From Carettochelys insculpta (lineage: Eukaryota > Chordata > Testudines > Carettochelyidae), in the NCBI RefSeq assembly GCF_033958435.1, contig NC_134138.1, forward strand, positions 26,628,598 through 26,692,597: a stretch of 64,000 bases of DNA. The letters run 5' to 3'. A model generated the notes under the pieces. That model was not told where the DNA came from, searched no databases, and saw only the letters and a list, made by a program, of their open reading frames with translations. Positions 1 through 12,632 of this stretch are shown here, piece by piece. The translations under genes and the position numbers were made by a program. Every line of letters starts with the position of its first letter. Position 1 is the first letter of the stretch.

Positions 1-3000
1 ACAAAGTGAAAAGATACACTTGATAAAGCATACTTGGTTGCTAGGTGTTACAGAGAGTAGGGAGCTAGCGTAGACAAACTGAACCTGATTGCATCTGACT
101 AAACATTTCCTTTTCACTTACATACCTGTTGTTCCAAGGTTGTTCATGAGGCCTGAATATCACTGAAATTCAGGATTCAGACTTACTTCATCTCTGTATC
201 TCTCCTCTGGCCACACATAAGACTGTCTCAGCAGGTAACTGCTCGATTTAAGAATCCCCCTCTCTCTTCCCATTGGCTCACCTGGCTGCCTGACAACACA
301 GAACCCACTGTTTCTGGGCTTAGCTTTTTACGGACATTCATTCATGACATTTGGATGTGCCATTGGGCTGTTATGGGACTTTCATCTCCTTGCCTCTTTC
401 CTTTCCTACTGTTCTTCCTATCTTGCCCATTTAATTTGAAAGATCTTTGGGGAAGAAATCCTCTCTTGTACGCTTGTACTTTTCCTATGCCAGTGGGGCT
501 TGATATTTTTGTTGAGCACTTTAAGGTACTACTTTAATAATAACAGTAAAAGATGCAACCAGAGGAAAGTTTGTGGGTTAAGGTTTTGCCATGGCATTTG
601 GCATGAAGTTGACTCTTGCATCATTGTTATTAAAGCCAGATAAAATGTAGAGCCAACTGGGTGCCTGGACAGAGTTTTTGTTACATGGCACAGGCTCTGG
701 CATTTGGCAGTTGCTGTTTGCATCCAGCAGTGAGCTTAAATTTATCATGGGCATTTCCAGTGGGCAATGTTTTGTGCATACATTCTGAGTCTCAGGAATG
801 CAGAATAATAGCTAGAAGGGTGTAGCCAAGATCTCATTACATAGAAAATTATGTTTCTTGATTTGTCCCATATGATTTCCAGTTTCTGAGCATCGGTGAA
901 ACATGTGATCTTTCAGATAATTAATTTAGGGATCATTCAAATAGGCAGATTCAGGGCTGCTGCTCAGATTATTAAGGGAGCTTGTTGTGATGTCCTTGCT
1001 GTTTATATCATTTCAACCCAATCGTATGTTTGGGGCAAAGTCTCCTTTTAGCTTTGTCATCTTACTTTGGATATCTGGCACAAAATCAGGAGCATCCTGG
1101 CCCCATCCAGCTCTTGAACTTCTTTGGATGATTGGTCTTGTACATAGTAAAGGCCAGTGAACATATCTGAGTACATAATAAGGAAGCGCCCAGCATCTGT
1201 TCAGAGGAGTAATGAACCAAAATATTGTTCCATCAGTTTAAAATAGAAGCCTTTGGCCTTTCTTCAACACAAGATTGTTCCCTGCTCACCTTACTTTTCC
1301 ATGCTTTCTCTCAGTTGTGGGTATACATGCCACAGCACACCAGACATGGTTGATTATGCCACAGAAGATATTCTGAGTAGAGAAGTGCAGAACCAAAAAA
1401 ACCTTAGTATTCAGCAGTCAGTGTCTGCTCAGTACCTGTCAAGAGAAGCTCAGAATAGCATGGAGACACACAGTAATGCAAGTAAACCTCTGTTTCAGCA
1501 CTGGATTGAACATGAGTGGGCGTGAAGGGGGCAGGGCAAAGAAAGGGAATTCTTAAATAGAATCAAGAGAATGCTACTGATGCGCAAAGTATTTTAAGTA
1601 TCTTTAATTACTGCTGTGACCAGCCAGAAATGGTTTATATTTTTGCACCTACAAAAATATAAACACTCGACAAACTAAAGATGTGAGAAGAAATACCTGT
1701 GCTAGCTCTGACTTGTCTAGTGGGCTAATAATAGAGGATAGAGGTGGTGCCAGGAGCAACATCACAGGTTAGCTGCCTAAGTCTGAGTCTAACATCTCTC
1801 ATTGGTTTGGTAAATTGTACCAGTGATTGTTTTTCAAATTTCAACCTCTTTATTTTTTTTTACGCTAGTTTAATTGTTGCAAAATTGTTTTCAATCCAAG
1901 GGCCAATTTTTTTTTTTTTTGCTTCACAAATGTTAAAATGGAGTTTTGAAAAATTTTTTTAAAAAAACTCTTAAAAACGATAAATTAAAAGCAATCTTTT
2001 CCCACAGAACATCTTTCCTCTGGAAAATAGGCATTCTTCAACGATTTTTATGTCAAATTTTCAGCCAGCTCTAGTGTACTGGGCAAAATTAGCTTGCAGG
2101 ACCACTGGCCTAAAGCAAACTCTCTTCTGAGATTCCTTTGCTGTCTTGGATCAGAATAACAAAAGCGTCATACTCACCAACCCGGCCTATTATATTATGC
2201 AGTTGATCAAAGATTTGTACCCAGCACCTGAATTTCTGATCCTTTGATATATTTAGTCTTACAACAGCTCTGTGATGAAGGGAAGTGCTAAATGACATTC
2301 TCAAGATTACATAGAAAACCAGAGCCAGGAACTGACCCAAAAGATCTGACATCTCACTCTTTGCCATAATCACCAGCCCATCGTCCTTCTTGTGAGTTTG
2401 ATTAACCATTACTTTAGAGTAGCCTTTAACCATTTAAGCCAATGGTAATTAACCACAGGAACAATTTAGGTAGGATTATAGTATATTTTCCATCACCTGA
2501 AAGCCTTTATATCAAGATGAAACGTGTTTCTAAATGATATGTCTTAATACCCACCCATGATTTGGGATCTGATGCAGGAATTACTTAGTGAAATTCTATT
2601 GCCTTTGTTATGTAAATCAGACTGGACAGCTATAATAATCCTTCATATTCCTAAAATCTATGAATCTGTAATCTTTGCCAGCTGCTGCTTTCTTTACTAG
2701 TCTTTTAACAGTCTTCACTGGCTTTCTGTCCAAACTATTTAGTTGTGGCTTTCTAAATGATATACAAGAGAATATTTTGAATTTCAGCTCTCCTGGAATT
2801 ATTCACTTACCATGAAGGCGCCAGTCACAGCTCCATAGCAGAAGGTTGAAATAAGTTTGCACTTAAATTGTGGTCCATTGACTAGTTTTATCTCTTGACA
2901 TACACCAGGCCTTCCTGGGACTTTTGTGTAATTCATCACAGCATTGCATATGGTATTCTGGGTCATATGATTTTGTTAGTTAAAATTATTCATTCCTATT

Positions 3001-3309
3001 GGCAGGCAGACAGGTCTGTTCCAAAGGATATCTGTATTCTTCACTGACTTGATCTTCAGTTAAGTTTTGTACATTCACAAGAATTATTTTAACTTGCACA
3101 TTCAACCTCTCACATAGCTCACTGCAATGCATGTTGCCCTTCTGCTAACGTTATTTCAGACTCATATCTTCCTTTTGATATGCCTACCTTGTCTTCCATT
3201 TGGGAGTTAAATCAGTGCATCTATATAACTGCAGATATGTAAGCCTGGCCTTTCCGAGATTCCTTTCAGCCAAAATTCTCTTTGTGGAAGGATCCTTGGA
3301 AGTCACTAT
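1..3309. other. Unassigned AT-rich DNA
   Basis: I see no gene and no recognisable repeat in this stretch. Open frames are under 110 codons and show no family motif. Short poly-T runs occur near 1850-1860 and 1907-1920. It could be intron or intergenic sequence. Confidence 0.5.
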
Positions 3310-3699
3310 GGATATGTCTACACCGCAAAGTTATTTCAAAGTAATGGCCCTTTTGAAATAACTTTGTGAGCATTTACACAATGCAACTGCTATTTCAAAA
3401 TAATTTCAAAATAGCGGACAGCTTATTTTGAAATAGGCAAACCTCATTGCATGAGGCATAGTACCTATTTCAAAATAGGGGCTGTGTAGACAGGAAATAG
3501 AGCTTATTTTGAAATAAGCCATAGTGCGTCCAATGGCTTAGTTTAGAAATAGGCTCTATTGTGTCTGTGCGCTGTAATTTGAAATAGTGCTCACCTATTT
3601 TTGAAATGCATTTTTGCATTTTTTGTAGCAGCGTTATTTTGAAATGAGAGATCTTCCAGAATATCTCATTTCGAAATATGGCTGCTGTGCAGATATACC
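3310..3699. mobile_element. Foldback DNA element with GTCTACAC-type end
   Basis: The left end reads GGATATGTCTACACCGC and the right end, reversed, reads GGTATATCTGCACAGC, so the two ends form an imperfect inverted repeat. The interior repeats the motif TATTTCAAAATA and its close variants many times in both orientations, as subterminal transposase-binding repeats often do. There is no coding capacity. It is a non-autonomous (MITE-like) DNA element, probably related to the other elements here ending in GTCTACAC. The superfamily is not certain and no clean TSD is visible. Confidence 0.65.
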
Positions 3700-4759
3700 T
3701 TAGGGTGCCTTATACAAGGAGTGAAGACCCCTAAGTGAGCTATTGCATCTTTACATACACTTTTTCTTTGCACCACAGCTTGCCTAACGTGCAGTTCAAA
3801 CTACAAGGCAGTTAAATATGAAGCTAACTCAGATGAAAATATTTGACTGATTCATGCATAGTAGTTTTCACTATTACCATGTTATATTTCATAGAAACTT
3901 GTGTAAGAGCAGTTTAATATGTACTTCCATAGATATATGTTTCTGTGGAGTCTATATGACTGGTAGACAGAACAGTACTAGACCTTATTAAACATATGAA
4001 TGCATGGCTGTACAAAAAATATACATATTGAAGTGTATCATTTGAGAGTATTTTTGGTAGAACAGAATAGTAATTTTCAGAAACCATAAATCAGAGTCTA
4101 TGGATAACATGCGGAACTGATTTTTGTCATATTACACAGAAAAAAATCCACAAGTAATGTCTTTGACAAATTATTCAACTATAAAATGATTGTTTCAAGA
4201 AACTATGTTTGAAGCCAAACATTTCATAATACAAATTTACTCAGGATCTACCTCCCCCAATGGATTTGTATTCCAGGGATTAGGATTTGAAAGCGGTTAC
4301 TTTTTACAGCTACATTTCTGGAGAAAAATAGGTTTTAATATATTCTTATCTTGCTCTAGTTTAGCTACTTTGGAGTGTTTTGATTTCTTCACATTAATTA
4401 CAATTAGGCCTTTTTCCTGCAGTTAGTTCCCTAAACATCTATATGTGTGTGTGCATTTAAAGTTTGTATGTAAAATGTACTTGATGATTTTCATTTAAAA
4501 AAGAGAAAAGTTCGGTCATCCTGGACTGTTTTTGCGAATGAGATGTTCTGGATTAGGCTTCTAATATGAACAAAGTGCTAGCAAACAGACATGCAGGCCC
4601 ACCAATGAGGGAGGAGGCAGGGGAAAAAGGTAGTGTTGCCCCTGGGTGTGGCATTTCAAAGGGGACCAGAGACTCCATGGATAGAGCCCCTTTGAAATGC
4701 TGCGGAATGCTGTGCCACAGCTCCACATGTAGCTCTGAGGGACCATGGGGAGTGCCCTA
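3700..4759. other. Unassigned DNA
   Basis: No gene or repeat family recognised. The sequence is AT-rich with only short random frames. Confidence 0.4.
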
Positions 4760-4890
4760 ATCATACAATCATTGAATCTTAGGGCTGGAAGGAATCTCAG
4801 GAGGTCATCGAGTCCAGTCCCCTGCTTCAAGCAGGATCAACCCCACCTAAGTCATCCCAGCCAGGGCTTTGTCAAGCCCTGCCCTTTCTC
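4760..4890 (-). mobile_element. CR1 LINE 3' end, truncated
   Basis: Read on the minus strand this is the 3' tail of a CR1 retrotransposon. The plus strand begins tcatacaatcattgaatc, then has the CR1 signature gctggaaggaatctcaggag followed by the motif for cgagtccagtcccctgc. Only the 3' untranslated end is present and no reverse transcriptase remains, as is typical of 5'-truncated CR1 copies. CR1 copies normally lack a TSD and none is seen. Confidence 0.85.
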
Positions 4891-5423
4891 TGCTTGGCCC
4901 TGCCCTGGAAAAGGTGGGAGCCAGGCTCCCCTCCCACCTTGCCCTTGGGCCCACAGCGGCTTTTGGCACAGCTGCAGATGTGACTCACATGGAACTCTTG
5001 GGCATAATAAACTCATCCAGGCTGAAGAATAGACTGCTGTGTCCAATAACCAGTTGAAAAAACATCACAAAATATCCCAGATGAGGGAGCAGGGTTATTG
5101 AGTTACTCATTGCATGGCAAGGTGGTTCCTCATGGGGGCAGGCCATACAAAAGAATGTTGTACTGGACCTGCAGAAGTGCCTTTTATTCATCAGATGGTG
5201 GATAGGACATCAACGGTTATTGGCAAAGATGGCCATAACCCATGCTCGGAGTGTCCATTAGCCTCCAAATGCCAGGACCTGGGACAGTTCTTGTTCTGTT
5301 TATTCATTCTGAAGCATCTAGCATTGACCACTGTTGGAATACAGGTCCGTTCTGTTCATTCCTCCGTGCTAAGGTACAGCTTGTCTTTGTGTATGAGAGA
5401 GTTAGAAAGAAAATGCAGGCTCA
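4891..5423. other. Unassigned DNA
   Basis: No family recognised. The overlapping short open frames on both strands look random. Confidence 0.4.
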
Positions 5424-5666
5424 TGCCATGTCTACACTTACAAGTTTACAGCAGCAAAACTTTACCGATACAGCTTTCCCATCAACATAATAAAACCAAC
5501 TCAATCCACAGAAACACGTTCAACGGCAGGAGAACATCCTGCTGACAAGATGCTGGGCACAGGAATGCTTGCACTAGCAACATATGTGTATGTTGCTCAG
5601 AGGGCTTTTTTGCACACTTTGGAGTGACAGAAATTTGACAACATACGTGCTAGTGTAGACATGACC
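5424..5666. mobile_element. Short inverted-repeat DNA element
   Basis: The left end is GCCATGTCTACACTTAC. The right end reversed is GGTCATGTCTACACTAGC, so the ends match over about 14 of 17 bases. The flanks allow a 3-bp TCA duplication if the left boundary is moved by one base. There is no coding capacity. It is a MITE-like non-autonomous element. Confidence 0.65.
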
Positions 5667-8600
5667 TCAGGCAGCTCAGGCCTTGATTTCTTTTCTGTTT
5701 TCATGGGTCCCAAGGTTAGCATTAATTTATTAATAACAACAGCGCTGGCCTGGTTATGATGGCTAAACATAATGAATCATGGGTAGTCAACATGCACTGA
5801 GGATTTTTTGATGGGGGTGGTGGGAGAGGCAGAACTAATCAGTATATCACCATAAGCAAACAGCAGCTATTTTGGCTTTTATTGGGATAACCTAAGATGA
5901 AATTTGGCTTATAAAACCGCTACCATTTGCTATGGTGGTGAATACTTGGGAGTTATGTAACCTAATTTTTAAGTACTATTCTCTCCTGGTGGTGGTGGGA
6001 GGAACCTTCAGCCCTTGAGCCTTATGTGATCTGTCAGGATTAGCCAATGGCAGGCTGCCAGATGATTTGTTCACCTGAGTGTTCCCAGGTCCAGAGCCCT
6101 GCAACTTCTCGTGGTTGCAGTTCACCATTCCCAGCCAATGGGAGCTGCAGGAAGCAGTGGACTGACAAACCAGAGTGCCAGAGGTTCAATGGAATGAATA
6201 AAATACCTGAGATTTTCGGCTAGACATATTTCAGATAATAATACTTTTGCACGTATGATTATAAATGTCTTTCATCTACAATCAAACTCTTGTACAGATG
6301 TTTCATCTATAACTTGCAAACACCCCAAAGATAAAGTTGTAAGCTGAAAAATGGTACTGTACTGTACCTGTACAGATAAATGATTGCTAAAGCTGGGGAT
6401 GAATGGCAATGTTAGAATGTGAACTTCCCTCAAATCTCTGTAGCTGTGGCTGTGGTTTGGCTCAATAGTGAAACAGGGAGAAGCTGAAAAGTTCAGATAT
6501 GGATCCACTTTCCCAAAGTCGTATGTGTTTGCATGAAAGATTTTGGTTTGGATATATTTCTGAAAAAGCTTTCTTAGAGGGAGGTTGGAGAAATTAAAGC
6601 TTCAAAAATCAAGTTTGTACAAAACAAGGAAGTTAAGGGCTGATGTTTTCTTGATCTTCTCTTTTTCTAAAAGCAGCTCAGAAATGGTGGCTTGCAAAGA
6701 ACATAAGACAAATGCTGCAGAGTGAAATGAAGTGCAGTTCAATGAAACCTGACCCAAGCACAAAGATAAGTGCATTAATATACCATGGTTTTTTTTTGAG
6801 GGAGTCTTTGCAATCACTGTCCACTGCAGCTTTTTTCACTTCTACCCACAGTGTCTGTTAGCTTGCGTTGCAATTCCTACTTTTCTGCTTATCATTTCAG
6901 TTGTTAAAGGGAGTGCAAGATAATGAACAAAAAGAGGTTTTGTAATGGCTAGAACTGTTCAAATAGTATTTGTACGAACCAGATATTTGACATGTTAGCT
7001 TTTTCAAATGTGCATTTGTAAATGATTGCAAAATGGCCCTGTTCCCTGCAAAAGTATTAGTTTTAAGTGTTCTATTAGCACTAATTTTTTAACTACAAAT
7101 TTTCACTCTGGGTTGTTGGCCTCAGCTAGTTTTGTTCACAGTGCAGGGATTAATTACATAATACTCTGATATGTGCGTGGCTGGCCAAAACTCTGCAAAC
7201 CACTGTCACAACCAAGGTTGCAAAGGTAGAGTCTTAAAAATGAATATAGAAGCAGAAAAAAAATCCCTCATGGCCATGTTAAATATAGCTGTCATTCAGA
7301 GGATTTTCCATTACTCAGAAGACTTATCCAAATTACATTTTAAAGATGACATATGTACAATCCTCTGAATTTTTTTAATTTCAAAGCTCAGTTGTATGAG
7401 AACAATAAACAAAATCCCTTGAATTGTTTCTTGCATTAAATTGTCTATGAAGCGTATAATTTCAAGAAGGGTGGGGTTCATGATATCTAGGGGACTGCTT
7501 TTTTGGCAAATAACAAAAGTGTGGTGTGGGTTAATGCTGAGTCTCACTTGTGTCTCTGCTGTGGGAAAGTTTTATCTGATTTATGTCATTTTTTCCTGCT
7601 TGCCTTTACTGGGAAGCATGTTTGCACTCTTGAGCGCTTTTGACTATTTTGGAACCAAGAACTTGCATTGACAGGACAGGGAATGAAATCAGTGGAACAT
7701 GGGACACACTGCCGATAGATATCTTCAGATGAAAGATTAAGAGACCCCCAGTAACTTTCAGGGAATTTATTTGTCTTCTCCCATCTGATGCCCCATTCAT
7801 GATATGTCAGTCTCAGAGTGACCTAGGCCATCTGTGGGTCCCATCTTCTGTGGTCCCAGTTGCCTGGTTATGGTCCTGCCCTGTGGTTTTGACCTGCTGG
7901 TTCCACTTGCTGGTTCAGCTTGTTCAAGTCTCAGAGTGGGTCAGGGCCCTGTAAAGGCTGCTTACCTCACTTCCTGCCAGCCCTCACTAAAAGCCTTTTC
8001 TACCACCATTGGTCTAGAATCCAGTCTGTCACTCCTAGACCCTGTTGCTTTGTTTGAAGGATCGTTCCTACTCTGCAGATCTGGTCTGGACTCTACGGCT
8101 GGACTCTGCAAGACTGGGCTTTCTTTCTTAAGTTGTTGGCTTTCCAGCTGGAGAAGTCAGAACAATAGTGGACTCTTTGACAGACTTTTCACCAGGGAGA
8201 GAAGACAGAGCCCTTTCTTCCATCGTGTATTCCTGTTGTGTTCAAACTCCACTACCCAACTGTGTTAGGTTGGGATTCTGCAAAATATACGCTTACCCAG
8301 AATGTATTTAGAACAGTTCTTATCCCCTTTCCTTGTACAATAAGGGCAACAATTATACTAACATTCAAAACTTATTCAAGTTTTAATTCAAGCTACAAAA
8401 CTTCCATGGTGCATTTATGGGTAACAGAAATTCAAATGAAGGTGTTTATGCTCTTGCCTCCACACTCCAATGGAGAGGAGTAAAGTGCTTTATTTCTCTG
8501 AGCCTATATGCTGGAATTTACAGTTAAACCATTGCATTGCTTATATATTGGTACCCTACAACACTGTGTCTAATTCAGCATGGCCACGTTTTTTTTTTTT

Positions 8601-8692
8601 TTTTTAAAATACACATTTAAAATTAGATCCCTACACCAATATTTAAATACCTGATTCCAAAAAGTGCTGGGCATGCATAAGCTCCATCAAAA
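5667..8692. other. Mostly unassigned DNA; possible repeat piece at 6040-6190
   Basis: No gene is supported. The segment at about 6040-6190 contains agccaatgggagctgcagga, which resembles the internal part of a GC-richer turtle DNA repeat, but I cannot define its ends. The block around 7830-8270 is richer in GC and has a 144-codon frame with no recognisable domain, which I do not call a gene. Confidence 0.4.
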
Positions 8693-8700
8693 CACAACAT

Positions 8701-9951
8701 CAGGGGTCAGCAACCTTTCCGAGGAGGAGTGTGAAAATTTGGCCTTCTCACCTCTATGTGTGGTCTGAGTGCCAGTGATACTTTTTAAAGTCACTAATAG
8801 TTCTACTTACAGCAGCTTCATTAATAAGTAAATAAAGATGCAGAGCTTTACCGTCTTGGACTCACCTTGTTTCAAGCTTCATTGAAGCCTCAGCCCACAG
8901 TTTACTTGAATCCAGACTCTGAGGCTCCCCTTCCAATCATTCAGCCTGTGGCCAGTTCTGGGTATGGAGCCCGAGCCTTGCAGACGGTAAGGCAAGCCGG
9001 GGCTGGATCTACCTCATGAGCTTTGCCTAGGGGCAGAGGAAGTGGCTTTGCCACCACTACTACTGCCTGTGCCTCTGCCACCTCCTCTTCTTCTTTCCCT
9101 TCATCAGAGCTGGGGAAACAGCCGTGTAGCCGTGCCCGGAGAGGGGCTTCCCCTGCTGCTCTGACTGACTGGAATTCCTGCCAATCAGAGCAGTGGAGGT
9201 GCAGTGTCTGAGAACATGGGAGGAAAGTCTCTCCCAGGCACTTCTCTCCCTGCTGATGTTCACTCTGCTGGGGGAGGGGGCAGCGAAAATGCTGCAGGAA
9301 GATAAGTGCCCTCCTCTTCACCCAGCCTGCTCCTGCCCTTCCTCCTCTCCAGACTCCCCATCCCCACCCAGATTCTGCCCAGACCCTCACCTTCAGCCTC
9401 TTCTTGAATCCTCTCCCACAGCCAGACCTCTCACCTCCAGTCCACTCCTGAACTCCCCACCCACTGCTGCATTTTACCTCACATCCAAATCCCCAAACCC
9501 CAGCCCATTCCAGCACCCTCCCTACCACCCACACCCCAGGCCCCCACCCCCAGCCTTCTCCTGCCCCCTCCATCCCAACCAGACTGCCATACCCACCCCA
9601 GCCCACTGGGGAGGGGTAGAGAAACCAGCCTGGTTCTTCAGAGCTCTGCAGTGGAGGCTCTGGTTGGGTCTCTGGCCCCAACCCCACCAAGTGGCAGGGC
9701 CTGTACAATAGAGACCACCCTGGTAGTGGCTCCGGCCCCAGTTCTATGGAGGGAAGGAACTCCAGCCACAGGTCCATGCTGAAAGGGATGGGGCTCCAGT
9801 GCTGTGCAGGGCTCCAACCCTGGCCCATCCTCTGGCCCCCTCCTAAGCTGCATGGCGTGGGAGAGTGTGCGGGGCTGAGCTCCCACCACATGCCACTTAA
9901 AATAGGCTCGCATGCCAACAGTGGCACGCATGCTGGGGTTGCTGACCCCTG
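8701..9951. mobile_element. Non-autonomous hAT transposon with TIRs and 8-bp TSD
   Basis: The element starts CAGGGGTCAGCAACC and ends with the exact inverse, GGTTGCTGACCCCTG. The flanking octamers are CACAACAT (8693-8700) and CACTACAT (9952-9959), which match at 7 of 8 positions. An 8-bp duplication and CAGGGGT-type termini are hallmarks of the hAT superfamily. The interior between about 9080 and 9850 is GC-rich with C-rich low-complexity stretches and encodes no transposase. The long open frames here, including one of 341 codons on the minus strand, reflect low stop-codon density in GC-rich sequence. Confidence 0.9.
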
Positions 9952-9959
9952 CACTACAT

Positions 9960-12380
9960 GGATCAATATGAATATAAGATCATATCTTAAGGTACTTCTT
10001 TTTAAAAATGTCTTGTCCTATAATGTGTAAGATTTATGCAATATGCTCTTCCTGTATAGTTGTATGGGAATTAAATATTTAAAGGAGTGCACATTTTCTT
10101 TTAAAGTGCTGTGTTTCAATTAAAGAGTTAGTTAATTCCAGTTAAAGTGATAAGCTGTGCATTATGTCTCATTAGAAGAGCAAAGAGACCCTATTATTGA
10201 TCATAGCAGGAGTCAGATTGATATTGCAAAGAACCTAGGACTGGGAGTATAGTGAGTCACCAAGACTGGCCAAGACAAGAGTGTGTTCGTGATAACTGCT
10301 GGCAGGCTGCTGGAGTGACAATGGATGGATCAGAGCTGTACAGTGTAAAGTATACAGTATGCAGAGTGTCTGCTGGCTGTGCGTGTGTGTCCTTGACAGC
10401 ACCTCAAGAGAGCACTCTGGGTTAGAATACAAATGGTACCTCAGAATGTGACAGGGTGCGGTTACTTAAAGCACGAATCAGATCGTCATTTCATATGTAG
10501 GATACTATACAGTTATTCATTCCTTTCCCCTGCATTTAGATCCCACTTCACGCCTATTGAATTCATTGTTGGAGGACTGGTCCTTTCAAACAGGTGAAGG
10601 GACAGTCTAAACCTGTTTTTACCTCCAATTATCCCAGCTCACTAATGCTCCACATATCTGTCCAAGAAACAACAGGGGCAAGTCCCTTTCTCTTTTCTTA
10701 AACCTTGGGTTCGGCAATGGTTGTTAATAATGAAAGATCAAGACCCTGATCTTCCAAGCTGCTTCTGACAAGTGGATCCATGCCGGGTCCCATTACACTC
10801 ATTGGGCCTCTGCACGCAGAGATCTGTTAACACAGAACAGATTCCAGGGATCAGAACCCAAGATTTTTGTGTGAGAGAAAATAGTGTAACTCAGTGTAGC
10901 TCAACTAAATTCACTATAGCTATGCTGCGTTACACCAGTTGAGAATCTTACCCTGCATTTTATTTGCTCACCAACCTGAAAACAATGGGTGAATAGCACT
11001 TTATAAGGCTAATTCAGTAGGGCTTCATTAAAGGCGCCTGGTTTACAGGCTAAGCAGGTTTCACCTGTGTAGTAGGTGGCTGGGAGAGATTCAAGAAACT
11101 AGGTGCTTGTGATGGGATGTGCTCCCCGCACTGGCATTGTAAGAACTGAATTAGGCCGAGTGGGTCCAAGCACCTACGTAGGCTGGAGGAAGCCAGTTAG
11201 AAAGAAGTTCACATGCAAGGGACAGGTAGGCTTCTACAACACAGGAACCTGGAAGCAGAGGGGGCTGGAAGGAGGGAATCTGCAATTACTGCCTGTTCTC
11301 CTGTTGACTTCCCTTACTCCTAACAGGAGTCAGGAGAATTGGGGCCAATATAGGCACCCTGTAAATTCAATTTAGTGTGTCCCTTCTAGGTGCACTAACT
11401 CAAATTCCAGAAGGTTGACTGCAGCAGGGTCCATCATCCCTGTAGTGAAGAGCTACCCTAAGTGCTTCAGGGATGTTGATATCTGGGGTTGGTTCAACAC
11501 TTCACACCACTAGTCTGGGGAGACTTAAAAACTGATATAAGAACAGTTATGCTAAGAGCTGCTGAAGTAATGATACATCATGGATGAACATAATTGTATT
11601 GAAAGCTTAACATAAAACACAAAGCTCTTAGAAAAGCTCTGGCTTGTATCGGCAGCAATACTTAACCTCCAAAAATAATGGTGAGAACTTACAAGGTAAG
11701 ATTTTTTTTTAATTTAGACTGCCTTTATAAAAGAAAAACATCAAATAAATGAGTCACCTAGGGACCTGGAAGGAGTTAGGGAAACAGATGTTTTGTGATA
11801 ACAGCTTTGGAGAATAGATGCAACAAGAACCCACTCTAACTGAAAAATGCTGTGGGATTTTATCAAAAACTCATTAATCAAAACACATGAAGACAGATTT
11901 TTGATGCTATTGTATTATGTAATGATGTGGCCAACAGATCACAACAATGAAACTTCTGTAGAGTAGAGGTAAAGAATAGGTAAATTACCATGAGGTAACC
12001 TCACAGAAAAGGCTTTTGGGAGGGTGAGGTGAGAGATGAAAAATGATGCGGTGACTCTAAATAGGCTGTTGCTATAGGTTATTTATTGCACTGCCAAGAG
12101 AGTAAACGATAAGTATGTGCTACCTATAAAATATCTTTAATGGAAACAGGCTTAATGTCAATGCTGCTGTTCAGTAAGTGCATAGTGCTTAGGGGTCTGA
12201 TGCAAAGCCCCTGAATCGGAAAGACTCTGCAGACTTTGTATCTTTTCAAACTTATTAGGATTTGATCCAAGCTCTGTAGCTTCAGTGATGCACATGAAAG
12301 CAGTAGAATTTAGAACACAGCTGTCACGTATTGTTCACTGCTTATTATTATTCCTTGATCAGCTAAATTAACATCCACTG
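9960..12380. other. Unassigned DNA
   Basis: No gene, RNA or defined repeat recognised. The short open frames lack motifs. Confidence 0.4.
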
Positions 12381-12632
12381 TAGATAAGGAAATCTGCCAT
12401 GAAGCCTCTATGAGCTTCATGCCAGTCCCAAGCCTGGATGAAGGAGGAGGGTTGGTCAGATGTGTGTCGATGCACTGACTGTCAAACAACAATACGAATG
12501 AAATCTGATGCCAGTACAATTAATGATAAAAGGTGCTGGCTCGGACGTCACCCGGATAAACAAGGTCTGTGATACCAATTGAGCGATTGGGACTGGGTTG
12601 ATACGTTGGCTACCAAAATAAAATTACAGCTA

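Noticed and set aside
7834..8268. 144-codon frame starting MGPIFCGPSCLVMV
   Set aside because: Ser/Leu-rich without a recognisable domain, no splice or promoter evidence, and not supported by any neighbouring exon.
8941..9966. 341-codon minus-strand open frame
   Set aside because: It lies almost wholly inside the GC-rich hAT element, has Gly/Pro/Trp-rich low complexity and no domain. Overlapping long frames on the other strand show it is a base-composition effect.
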